DNA from: an uncultured Dorea sp.
Lineage (GTDB): Bacteria > Bacillota > Clostridia > Lachnospirales > Lachnospiraceae
Length of the DNA: 64,000 nucleotides
Direction: 5' to 3'
Assembly: GCA_910577685.1 (NCBI GenBank)
Contig: CAJTOH010000013.1
Coordinates: 20,213-84,212 of the forward strand
Shown here: positions 35,229 through 43,128 of the stretch, piece after piece
Numbering within the stretch: the stretch's first letter is position 1
Layout: each line of letters begins with the position of its first letter
Position numbers and translations under genes: made by a program
The notes under the pieces: generated by a model
Told to the model about the DNA's origin: nothing
Seen by the model: the letters and a program-made list of their open reading frames with translations, nothing else
Databases searched by the model: none

Positions 35229-36908
35229 TTAATTGCCTTCCGCCAGATCCTTCTCGTCAAATACCTCGCTGATCGCCTTACCCGGCGCTACCATAGGCCA
35301 CACTTTATCATCAGAGTCAATCTGACAGTCGATCACCACCGGCTTACCCAGAGCCAATGCTTTCGCAAAAGCTTCCTGAAATTCTTCCCTAGTCGCCGCC
35401 CTGATGCCGACCGCACCCATCGCCTCCGCTAATTTCACGAAATCTACCGCGTCGTTAAGCACGGTGGCCGAATATCTCTGACCGTAGAAGAGATTCTGCC
35501 ACTGCCGCACCATTCCAAGCACATGATTATTGATAACCACCTGAATCACCGGAATATTGTGACGGACAGCCGTTGCAATCTCATTCATATTCATGCGGAA
35601 GCATCCGTCGCCCGCAATATTCACCACCGTCTTATCCGGTCTTCCCATCTTCGCCCCGAGAGAGGCTCCAAGCCCGTAACCCATGGTACCGAGCCCTCCG
35701 GAAGTCAAAAGTGTCCTCGGCTTCGTGTAGCGGTAGAACTGCGCCGCCCACATCTGATGCTGGCCTACTTCCGTTACCACAATCGCTTCCCCCTGCGTCT
35801 GACGGTAGATCTCTTCCACCACATAAGGACCTGTCAGCACCTCCGGATGATAGGACAGCGGAAAACGATTCTTATACTCCGTAATCTTCTCTATCCATTC
35901 CTTGTGTTCCTGCCGGGTCAGCCTGTCGTTCAATATCTTCAAAACTTCCTTGATATCTCCCACAACTCCGGCCGTGATCAGCACGTTCTTATCCATCTCC
36001 GCCGGGTCGATATCAAACTGCAGAATCTTGGCGTTGCTGGCAAATTTCTTCGCATTTCCGGTCACACGGTCGCTGAACCTCGCTCCGATTACGATCAGCA
36101 GGTCGCACTCGCTGACCCCGTAGTTAGACGTCTTTGTCCCATGCATGCCAAGCATCCCCGTATAGAGCGGATCCGTACCGGGAAACGCGCCTTTTCCCAT
36201 CAGAGAATCGGTCACGGGTGCGTCCACCTTCTTGACGAAAGTAAACAACTCCTCGCTGGCATCGGATAAGATTGCGCCGCCCCCTACGAAGATATAAGGT
36301 TTCTCGGAATTCTCGATCAGTTTAAGGGCCGTATCGATCTCCGCCTCGTCTATTCCGTTCGGAGATGAAACTGCCTTCGGCTCTTCCCTCCGGTATTCCG
36401 CCTTATTTGCCGTCACATCCTTGGGAATATCGATCAGGACCGGCCCCGGCCTCCCCTTTTTGGCAATGATGAAGGATCTGCGTATGGTGTCGGCAAGCTC
36501 AGCCACATCCTTCACAATATAATTATGCTTCGTGATTGGCATTGTGACTCCCGCAATGTCGATTTCCTGAAAACTGTCTTTTCCAAGAAGGCTGACGCCT
36601 ACATTACAGGTAATCGCCACGACGGGAATCGAATCCATATATGCTGTGGCAATCCCCGTAACGAGGTTCGTCGCCCCCGGGCCGCTGGTTGCAAAACACA
36701 CGCCGACCTTTCCGGTCGCCCTTGCATATCCGTCAGCCGCGTGAGCGGCCCCCTGCTCATGGGAAGTCAGGATATGCGTAATCTCATCACTATGCTTGTA
36801 TAACTCATCGTATACATTCAGGATGGCGCCGCCCGGATAACCGAACACGGTGTCCACACCCTGTTCCTTTAAACATTCGATCAATATCTCTGATCCTGTC
36901 AACTGCAT
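35229..36908 (-). CDS. ilvB: Acetolactate synthase large subunit
   Basis: 559 residues, thiamine-diphosphate enzyme of valine, leucine and isoleucine synthesis. The catalytic glutamate is in TSHEQGAAHAADGYARATG. FAD-type core GGLGTMGYGLGASLGAKMG and the ThDP motif GDGCFRMNMNEIATAVRHN are present. No small (ilvN) subunit gene is next to it. It lies 62 bases after ilvD. Confidence 0.95.
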   Translation of the reverse strand: MQLTGSEILIECLKEQGVDTVFGYPGGAILNVYDELYKHSDEITHILTSHEQGAAHAADGYARATGKVGVCFATSGPGATNLVTGIATAYMDSIPVVAITCNVGVSLLGKDSFQEIDIAGVTMPITKHNYIVKDVAELADTIRRSFIIAKKGRPGPVLIDIPKDVTANKAEYRREEPKAVSSPNGIDEAEIDTALKLIENSEKPYIFVGGGAILSDASEELFTFVKKVDAPVTDSLMGKGAFPGTDPLYTGMLGMHGTKTSNYGVSECDLLIVIGARFSDRVTGNAKKFASNAKILQFDIDPAEMDKNVLITAGVVGDIKEVLKILNDRLTRQEHKEWIEKITEYKNRFPLSYHPEVLTGPYVVEEIYRQTQGEAIVVTEVGQHQMWAAQFYRYTKPRTLLTSGGLGTMGYGLGASLGAKMGRPDKTVVNIAGDGCFRMNMNEIATAVRHNIPVIQVVINNHVLGMVRQWQNLFYGQRYSATVLNDAVDFVKLAEAMGAVGIRAATREEFQEAFAKALALGKPVVIDCQIDSDDKVWPMVAPGKAISEVFDEKDLAEGN

Positions 36909-36970
36909 ATTCTGTCGTTCTCCTATTCTTTCTATAGTATATTGTATTCTGCCTATCCGCTATGACAAAC

Positions 36971-38641
36971 TTATCTGCCCGGAATCTGCAGAATCGCTCC
37001 CCGGTTTCCGGAAGTCACCATAGCCGCGTATCTTGCCAGATATCCTGTCGTCACCTTCGGCTCTCTCGGCTTCCACGCGTCTCTTCTCTTCTGCATCTCT
37101 TCCTCTGGCACGTCAATCTCCAACTTAAGATTCGGGATATCAATCTTAATAAGATCTCCCTCTTCTACCAGCGCGATAGGCCCGCCTACCGCCGCCTCCG
37201 GGGACACATGTCCGATCGAAGCTCCTCTGGACGCCCCGCTAAAGCGTCCGTCCGTGATCAGCGCTACGCTGGAGCCAAGACCCATCCCCGCAATCGCGGA
37301 AGTCGGATTCAGCATCTCTCTCATTCCCGGACCGCCTTTCGGCCCCTCATAGCGGATGACAACTACGTCTCCTGCCACAATCTTTCCGCCCTTAATCGCG
37401 TCGATGGCATCCTCCTCACAGTCGAATACTCTTGCCGGCCCTTCATGGACAAGCATTTCTTCCACCACCGCAGACCTCTTTACCACGCTTCCGTCAGGCG
37501 CAAGATTGCCCTTTAACACCGCAAGACCGCCGGTAGGCGTATACGGATTGTCAATGGGACGGATTACCTCCGGGTCTTTATTAACTGCATGCGCAATATT
37601 CTCCCCAACAGTCTTCCCCGTTACGGTCATACAATCCGTGTGCAGAAGCCCCTTCTTATCAAGTTCCGCCATAACCGCGTACACACCGCCGGCCTCGTCG
37701 AGATCCTCCATATAGGTAGGGCCGGCCGGCGCTAAATGACAGAGGTTCGGCGTCTTCTCGCTGATGCCGTTGGCAAAATCAATCTCAAAATCCATACCGA
37801 TCTCATGGGCAATGGCCGGAAGATGCAGCATACTGTTCGTAGAACAGCCGAGAGCCATATCCACGGTCAGGGCGTTTAGAATCGCCTTTTCTGTCATAAT
37901 ATCTCTCGGGCAAATATTTTTCTCCAATAACTCCATAACCTTCATGCCCGCCTGTTTCGCAAGGCGGATCCTCGCGGAATAGACGGCCGGAATGGTTCCG
38001 TTTCCTCCCAGTCCCATACCCAGAACTTCCGTCAGGCAGTTCATGCTGTTCGCCGTATACATACCGGAACATGACCCGCAAGTCGGGCAGGTCTTATTCT
38101 CGAACTCACACAGGTCTTCATCCGTAATCATCCCCGCCGCGTTTGCCCCCACTGCCTCGAACATACTGGAAAGGCTGGTCTTCTTACCCTTCACATGACC
38201 TGCAAGCATGGGCCCGCCGCTGACAAAGACGGTCGGTACGTTGATCCTCGCAGCCGCCATCAATAGCCCCGGCACGTTCTTATCACAGTTCGGCACCATA
38301 ACAAGCGCGTCAAACTGATGCGCAATCGCCATGGCTTCCGTGGAATCCGCGATCAGATCCCTCGTTACCAGCGAGTATTTCATTCCCAGATGCCCCATTG
38401 CAATCCCATCGCACACCGCGATAGCCGGAAACACGACGGGCGTGCCTCCTGCCATGGCGACCCCCTGTTTTACCGCGTTCACAATCTTATCCAGGTTCAT
38501 GTGGCCCGGCACAATCTCGTTATAGGAGCTGACAATTCCCACCAGCGGACGCTCCATCTCCTCCGGCGTAAGTCCCAGCGCGTTAAATAAAGACCTATGG
38601 GGCGCCTGCTGCTTTCCTTTTGTAACCGTATCGCTTCTCAT
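36971..38641 (-). CDS. ilvD: Dihydroxy-acid dehydratase
   Basis: 556 residues from MRSDTVTKGKQQAPHRSLF. Iron-sulfur enzyme of branched-chain amino acid synthesis. The cluster cysteines lie in VPNCDKNVPG and CPTCGSCSGMYTANSMNC. The upstream in-frame ATG at 38671 would overlap leuB; the start at 38641 has AGGAGG 6 bases upstream and is preferred. It follows leuB by 10 bases. Confidence 0.96.
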   Translation of the reverse strand: MRSDTVTKGKQQAPHRSLFNALGLTPEEMERPLVGIVSSYNEIVPGHMNLDKIVNAVKQGVAMAGGTPVVFPAIAVCDGIAMGHLGMKYSLVTRDLIADSTEAMAIAHQFDALVMVPNCDKNVPGLLMAAARINVPTVFVSGGPMLAGHVKGKKTSLSSMFEAVGANAAGMITDEDLCEFENKTCPTCGSCSGMYTANSMNCLTEVLGMGLGGNGTIPAVYSARIRLAKQAGMKVMELLEKNICPRDIMTEKAILNALTVDMALGCSTNSMLHLPAIAHEIGMDFEIDFANGISEKTPNLCHLAPAGPTYMEDLDEAGGVYAVMAELDKKGLLHTDCMTVTGKTVGENIAHAVNKDPEVIRPIDNPYTPTGGLAVLKGNLAPDGSVVKRSAVVEEMLVHEGPARVFDCEEDAIDAIKGGKIVAGDVVVIRYEGPKGGPGMREMLNPTSAIAGMGLGSSVALITDGRFSGASRGASIGHVSPEAAVGGPIALVEEGDLIKIDIPNLKLEIDVPEEEMQKRRDAWKPREPKVTTGYLARYAAMVTSGNRGAILQIPGR

Positions 38642-38651
38642 AATATTCCTC

Positions 38652-39737
38652 CTACTCAATATATCCTGCAATCAGATCGCCCATCTTCTCCGTGCCGATC
38701 TGCTGTTTTCCTTCCGACATAATGTCAATCGTGCGGTATCCTTCCGACAGAACCCTTAAAACCGCCTGTTCAACGGCGTCCGCCTCCTTGTCAAGATCAA
38801 AACTGTACCTAAGCATCATTGCCGCAGACAGTATAGTGGCAATAGGATTCGCAATTCCTCTGCCCGCAATATCGGGCGCGGAACCGCCGCTTGGCTCGTA
38901 AAGCCCGAATTTCGTCTCATTTAAGCTGGCGCTGGCAAGCATCCCGATAGATCCGGTCACCATGCTGGCCTCATCAGACAGGATATCCCCGAACATATTC
39001 TCCGTCAAAATCACGTCGAACTGTTTCGGGTCTTTTACGAGCTGCATCGCACAATTATCCACAAGCATGTGTTCTAAGGCCACCTCCGGATACTCCGAAG
39101 CCACTTCCTCCACAACCTTTCTCCAAAGTCTGGAAGAATCCAACACATTGGCCTTATCAACGCTGGTTACTTTCTTTCTGCGTTTCATGGCAATATCGAA
39201 TCCGCGCTTCGCAATCCTGCGAATCTCCTTCTCGTTATATGTAAGAGAGTCGTATGCCGTCATGACGCCGTCTTCCTCCACGGTCTTACGCTCTCCAAAG
39301 TACAGACCGCCCGTCAGCTCCCGCATAATCATCATGTCGAAACCGCCCTCTGTAATCTCTTCCTTAAGCGGGCATGCGCCCTTCAATTCATCATAAAGAA
39401 CCGCCGGCCTTAAATTTGCAAAAAGATTCAGCTCTTTGCGGATTCGAAGCAATCCTGCCTCCGGCCTCTTTGACGGTTCCAACCGATACCACGGCGATGT
39501 CTTCGCGTCTCCTCCGATAGAACCCATCAATACGGCATCGCAGCTCTTTGCAGCCGCAACCGTCTCATCCGTCAACGGAACCCCGTGTACATCGATAGAC
39601 GCCCCGCCCATCAAAAGCTGCGTATAGTCGAAGCTATGACCATAGGTCTCCCCCACCTGGTTAAGCACCTTCATTGCTTCCGTTACGATCTCCGGTCCGA
39701 TCCCGTCTCCCTTAATCACTCCGATTTTCAGATTCAT
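38652..39737 (-). CDS. leuB: 3-isopropylmalate dehydrogenase
   Basis: 361 residues. Oxidative decarboxylation step of leucine synthesis, NAD-dependent. Begins MNLKIGVIKGDGIGPEIV. The signature region NMFGDILSDEASMVTGSIGM and the late PSGGSAPDIAGRGIANP are clear. It is the first gene of the leuB-ilvD-ilvB-serC-serA operon. leuA, leuC and leuD are not in the window. Confidence 0.97.
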   Translation of the reverse strand: MNLKIGVIKGDGIGPEIVTEAMKVLNQVGETYGHSFDYTQLLMGGASIDVHGVPLTDETVAAAKSCDAVLMGSIGGDAKTSPWYRLEPSKRPEAGLLRIRKELNLFANLRPAVLYDELKGACPLKEEITEGGFDMMIMRELTGGLYFGERKTVEEDGVMTAYDSLTYNEKEIRRIAKRGFDIAMKRRKKVTSVDKANVLDSSRLWRKVVEEVASEYPEVALEHMLVDNCAMQLVKDPKQFDVILTENMFGDILSDEASMVTGSIGMLASASLNETKFGLYEPSGGSAPDIAGRGIANPIATILSAAMMLRYSFDLDKEADAVEQAVLRVLSEGYRTIDIMSEGKQQIGTEKMGDLIAGYIE

Positions 39738-39818
39738 AATCCTCTTCCTTCCTGCAATGGCGCTCCTATCCGTATGCCCGTATCAATCCCATACCAAGCG
39801 CCGCAAACTTTATCCTTT

Positions 39819-39847
39819 ATGATATCCTATTTTAATGTAGGTTTCAA
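39819..39847 (-). promoter_or_regulatory. Sigma-A promoter for the leuB-ilvD-ilvB-serC-serA operon
   Basis: Minus strand TTGAAA (39842-39847), a 17-bp spacer, then TATCAT (39819-39824), about 82 bases before leuB. The leader is short and shows no leucine-codon attenuator or T-box. Confidence 0.6.
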
Positions 39848-39946
39848 GACTTTAATTCGTCAAATTGCCTGTTCCGTGTCAAATCCTGTAGATTTCACGG
39901 TTTTTCAGGCCGGTGGGAATGATTTCCTGTATAATATTCTCCATAT

Positions 39947-39989
39947 AAAAAACCTTCCATGACCGCATTGCTGCGCCATGAAAGGTTTT
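39947..39989 (-). terminator. Terminator of the sortase operon
   Basis: Minus strand AAAACCTT-x-CATG pairs with CATG-x-AAGGTTTT, with a GCA/TGC inner stem, and is followed by TTTTTT. It lies 18 bases after the stop of the SPKTG protein. Confidence 0.88.
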
Positions 39990-40006
39990 CCTCAGAACAT
40001 CCTTCC

Positions 40007-40618
40007 CTAAAACATCCCTGTTTTTGGGGACTTAGTTGAACCATCGCTGGTTTTTGCCGGACCGCCGTCTTTTGTATTGACAGCCTTCACAAATGCTACC
40101 GGTGACAACTCTGTAAAATATGCGCTCACATAATTGTCGCCAACCGCTCTAGGAACGATTACTTCCCAGAATCCATTGCCCTTCTCGTCTTCTGTCCAAT
40201 GAAGCACATAGACGGTATCATTCTTTGAGATACCCTCAATATTGAATTCGATCGTAACCGGCAATGTCTCAGATGTTACATCCATTGGGCCGATCAATTT
40301 CAGCTCTGTTCCTTCCTTGTACAGATTTCCAAGAATCTGCTTAAGCCCTGCCTGTGTATCGATCTTGCTGTACGCTGCAGGAACCTTTCCTCCAAAATAG
40401 ATACCGGAATCAAGATCATAAATTCCTACGCCTTTTGTGTCTGATGACACGCCAAATACGGTGTCTGAACTTGCGGCAGAAGAGCTGCTTCCTACTGAAG
40501 CGCTGCTTCCCACTGACGGACTGCTTCCTCTGTCAGAAGCAAAGCTCACCATACTCATACTAAATAATACTCCCAAAACAACTGTCAGGGAAACGGCTTT
40601 TTTCCATAATTTAACCAT
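40007..40618 (-). CDS. Secreted protein ending in a sortase-type SPKTG motif
   Basis: 203 residues. The signal peptide is about 1-27 (KAVSLTVVLGVLFSMSMVSFA). A Ser/Gly/Ala-rich linker follows (about 29-52), then a globular beta-rich domain of about 130 residues. The C-terminus is KSPKTGMF and then a stop. SPKTG fits the (S/P)PxTG motif known for class B sortase of C. difficile, but the usual hydrophobic helix and basic tail are absent. Reading through the stop in any frame does not restore them. It is the third gene behind srtB and the LCP gene and the likely partner of that sortase. AGGAGGG lies 7 bases before the ATG. Confidence 0.85.
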   Translation of the reverse strand: MVKLWKKAVSLTVVLGVLFSMSMVSFASDRGSSPSVGSSASVGSSSSAASSDTVFGVSSDTKGVGIYDLDSGIYFGGKVPAAYSKIDTQAGLKQILGNLYKEGTELKLIGPMDVTSETLPVTIEFNIEGISKNDTVYVLHWTEDEKGNGFWEVIVPRAVGDNYVSAYFTELSPVAFVKAVNTKDGGPAKTSDGSTKSPKTGMF

Positions 40619-40689
40619 CGGATTTCCCTCCTTTCTTTTGTTTTTTTATATTAAAACCATAAAGGCCTTAATACCGATTTCATCTATTT

Positions 40690-41694
40690 CTAAATCTCCT
40701 CATCCGCCAAAGTATAGAACGTCTCCACGACCATCCGCTTCAGCTCCTCGTCGTTTGCATAGAATTCTTCATGAATCTCCCCTTGAATTCTTTTGCCTGC
40801 AACCGATATAATCGAATTATCAAAATCCAGTTCATCTATATAAAACGGAAGCGCCAAAAGCTCCGCTTTGCCGATATCAGTCGTCATATTTTCATCCAGA
40901 ATGGAATACAATTCAAACAACAGCTTCGGATCCTTCTTCGCCTTTTCTTTCACAGCCTTAATATACTCTTTAATATATACTTTCTGTCTTTCCGCTCTCT
41001 CCTCGCAGCTTGCATATGTATGGATATCCCGCACATGGAGATATTCGAAACATCTCTCCCCCATCAGATGAACCGTATTTCCCGGCGCAAACATAGGGCT
41101 CAGCTTCTGAAGCTCAGCATCCACATACTCCGTATTCATCCGGAGCGTAACACCGCCCACTGCGTCGTTCAACACCGGAACCGCGTTAAAATTAACTGCG
41201 CAGTACCTGTCAATCGGAATATCCAGGAAAAGCGAGGATATCCGCTCCGCGGTTTTCCTGCAGCTATCGTCCCCGTCATTCCCATACGCGTACTGCAGGG
41301 TAAGCTGCATCGTACGCATCATCATAAAATCCCCCTTGGAATCATAGATATTGATAGGCATCATCAAATCTCGGGGGATATTCAATATTTTTATTTTTCT
41401 TGTCTTCGAATTGAGGCTGATCAGAAAAATGGCGTCGGACTGCCCCCGATCCCCCGGGAGTACGTCCTGATCCAACGCATTGCTATGGTCGACCCCGAGA
41501 CAAAGGATATTAATCAAGTCCTCGTTATAGACATAACGCTTTCCCTCATAGCGGACGGGCCGCGCTTCTCCCTCTATGGCCTTATCCATTTTTAAAAGCG
41601 CGGAAGACCAGGACAGCCAGAAGAGAATGATTAAAAAAGCAAACGCTCCCGCCGCCAAAAGAAAGGCATATCTTTTCCTATCACTCTTCTTCAT
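40690..41694 (-). CDS. LCP (LytR-CpsA-Psr) family wall-polymer ligase
   Basis: 334 residues. One membrane helix at about 11-32, then the LCP domain: LCLGVDHSN, the acidic GDRGQSDAIFLISLN with conserved Arg and Asp, ILNIPRDLMMPI, and the later DAVGGVTLRMN. LCP proteins attach teichoic acid or other polymers to peptidoglycan, acting outside the membrane. Its ATG overlaps the last 14 bases of srtB. Confidence 0.92.
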   Translation of the reverse strand: MKKSDRKRYAFLLAAGAFAFLIILFWLSWSSALLKMDKAIEGEARPVRYEGKRYVYNEDLINILCLGVDHSNALDQDVLPGDRGQSDAIFLISLNSKTRKIKILNIPRDLMMPINIYDSKGDFMMMRTMQLTLQYAYGNDGDDSCRKTAERISSLFLDIPIDRYCAVNFNAVPVLNDAVGGVTLRMNTEYVDAELQKLSPMFAPGNTVHLMGERCFEYLHVRDIHTYASCEERAERQKVYIKEYIKAVKEKAKKDPKLLFELYSILDENMTTDIGKAELLALPFYIDELDFDNSIISVAGKRIQGEIHEEFYANDEELKRMVVETFYTLADEEI

Positions 41695-42406
41695 CCCGTA
41701 CCCCTATAATCAGCCACCGGTTCGACGGCTGGTCACCAATACACGTAGATAACGTAATCATGGAATCCTTTTCCGTCGGAGTGAATTCGTCGTTAAAATG
41801 CGCCGGCCCCTGCCCAAACGCCTTGATATCCGTGATAAACTGCGCTCTGCCTTCCAACGTATCAAAATTGTAGCTCAGTGGAAGATAGCGGTCGTCAAAG
41901 ACCACTGCAGCATAAATATTGTATTTAATCGCCTCATCCGGCAAATAGATGTCTATCTCCGAATGTTCTCTGAAAAAAGCCTCGTCGTCATAATTATGCA
42001 GACTTCCGAACATGGTCCCGTCGTTCATGTCATGTCCATAAATGATCGTATTAATCTCCCTGAAATCCCGGCTGTTAATATTCTCCGTGTAGATGGAACC
42101 CGGAAGCCCTTCTGTCTTTTCCATGGTTATGTTGAGATAGTCAACACTCCCGTCTACGCTTTGAAGAATCGGATAAGAAACCTTTGTTCCGGGTATCTCT
42201 ATATATGCATAGACGTCTTCGTTCACTGCCTTAAACTCGTCGAAATCAACAGGGATATCCACCTTCTTCTTATTACCGTCAAGGTTCAGTTCCTGACTTT
42301 CCACGGATTTTTCACCCTTAGTACCCCCGGTATATAATATTCCTCCTACGATTGCAACCGCCGCAACAACAACAACCGCAATTCCTATCTTTACGTACTT
42401 TTCCAC
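41681..42406 (-). CDS. srtB: Class B sortase
   Basis: 241 residues. Anchors proteins to the cell wall. The N-terminal helix is at about 7-26 (IGIAVVVVAAVAIVGGILY). Catalytic residues are His125 in IIYGHDMND, Cys222 in ITLSTC and Arg230 in NRWLIIGVR. The CIGDQPSNRWLIIG end is class B type. It begins at a GTG with AGGAG 7 bases upstream. First gene of an srtB-LCP-SPKTG operon with a perfect-consensus promoter under a palindromic operator. Confidence 0.95.
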   Translation of the reverse strand: MEKYVKIGIAVVVVAAVAIVGGILYTGGTKGEKSVESQELNLDGNKKKVDIPVDFDEFKAVNEDVYAYIEIPGTKVSYPILQSVDGSVDYLNITMEKTEGLPGSIYTENINSRDFREINTIIYGHDMNDGTMFGSLHNYDDEAFFREHSEIDIYLPDEAIKYNIYAAVVFDDRYLPLSYNFDTLEGRAQFITDIKAFGQGPAHFNDEFTPTEKDSMITLSTCIGDQPSNRWLIIGVRDEEE

Positions 42407-42436
42407 AACACTTCTCCTATTCGATTGATCTTGTTC

Positions 42437-42456
42437 TATAAGATTATAATCTTATA
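42437..42456. promoter_or_regulatory. 20-bp perfect palindrome, likely operator of the XRE regulator
   Basis: TATAAGATTA/TAATCTTATA is symmetrical over all 20 bases. It covers the -10 box of the srtB promoter and lies in the candidate xre promoter (TTGTTC, 16-bp spacer, TATAAA at 42431-42458). A dimeric XRE repressor bound here could block both genes. Confidence 0.75.
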
Positions 42457-42471
42457 AAGTTTAATTGTCAA
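42443..42471 (-). promoter_or_regulatory. Perfect-consensus sigma-A promoter for srtB
   Basis: Minus strand TTGACA (42466-42471), exactly 17 bp, then TATAAT (42443-42448), 37 bases before the srtB GTG. Such a perfect promoter would be very strong unless repressed. Confidence 0.9.
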
Positions 42472-42536
42472 CTCCTTTAAAGATTTATTTTTATACACAA
42501 ACTATTGATAAAATAGCCTTGAAAGGGTGTGATATC

Positions 42537-42866
42537 ATGAAAAATCTGAAACTTTTACGAAACCAGAGAGGATTAAGCCAACAGAAATTGGCCGATATCT
42601 TGCATATCAGCCAACAGTCTGTCTATAAGTACGAGAATGATATAACGTCTCCCGATATTGAAACACTAAAGAATATTGCAGATTTTTTTGAAACATCAAT
42701 CGACTATGTTGTTGGCTATACGGAGCTTCCCCACAAGATTGAACCAACGGTCAAATTATCACTGAATCAGGATGAAGCCAAATTAATCCAAAAATACCAA
42801 AACCTTTCGCCAAAACGACGCTCTGTGATACACTCTGTTATCGACAGCTACTCCGAGAAGTACTAA
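42537..42866 (+). CDS. XRE-family transcriptional regulator
   Basis: 109 residues from MKNLKLLRNQRGLSQ, chosen because AAAGGG lies about 9 bases upstream; the longer frame from 42465 has no such site. The N-terminal helix-turn-helix is KLADILHISQQSVYKYENDI (residues about 17-36). The end (KLIQKYQNLSPKRRSVIHSV) is the common C-terminal helix of small XRE regulators. Divergent from srtB, with a palindrome between. It probably represses the sortase operon and itself; this is inference. Confidence 0.88.
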   Translation: MKNLKLLRNQRGLSQQKLADILHISQQSVYKYENDITSPDIETLKNIADFFETSIDYVVGYTELPHKIEPTVKLSLNQDEAKLIQKYQNLSPKRRSVIHSVIDSYSEKY

Positions 42867-42925
42867 AGAAAAATCTTCCGTATATTTTCCGCAGCTCTGC
42901 GCACACTAAAAAACGGGGTGATACA

Positions 42926-43105
42926 ATGACTTTCAAAGATGAATTTCCTATTGGATTTACCATGTCTCTGGCACAGCACACCGACATCCTGACTCAGTTC
43001 GCCTCCCTTTCACCGGATGAACAGCAGCGGATTGTGGATGGCTCCCGCCAGGTAAAGAGCCGCAGAGAGATGCAGAATTATGTGGAGAATATGTTTCAGG
43101 GATAA
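42926..43105 (+). CDS. Small conserved-looking protein (59 aa), not recognised
   Basis: 59 residues: starts MTFKDEFPIGFTMSLAQHT and ends ENMFQG. It is soluble and helical, with the internal SPDEQQRIVDGSRQ motif. GGGGTGATACA upstream includes a plausible Shine-Dalgarno. It lies 59 bases after the xre stop in the same direction. Its stop codon sits inside a hairpin shared with the convergent M23 gene. It may be co-transcribed with the regulator; function unknown. Confidence 0.7.
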   Translation: MTFKDEFPIGFTMSLAQHTDILTQFASLSPDEQQRIVDGSRQVKSRREMQNYVENMFQG

Positions 43106-43128
43106 GGGTTTCCTTATCCCTTCTTCTT
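43099..43128. terminator. Hairpin holding the stop codons of two convergent genes
   Basis: GGGATAAGG (43099-43107) pairs with CCTTATCCC (43112-43120) with a 4-nt loop; TTCTTCTT follows on the plus strand. The plus-strand TAA (43103-43105) and the minus-strand TAA (43114-43116) lie in opposite arms. Confidence 0.8.

Noticed and set aside
39738..40006. T-box or leucine attenuator before leuB
   Set aside because: No specifier-loop, antiterminator sequence (TGGN) or Leu-codon run was found; the only hairpin terminates the upstream gene.
42465..42536. Longer N-terminus of the XRE regulator
   Set aside because: The extra 24 residues precede the normal XRE start, lack a ribosome-binding site and overlap the promoter region.
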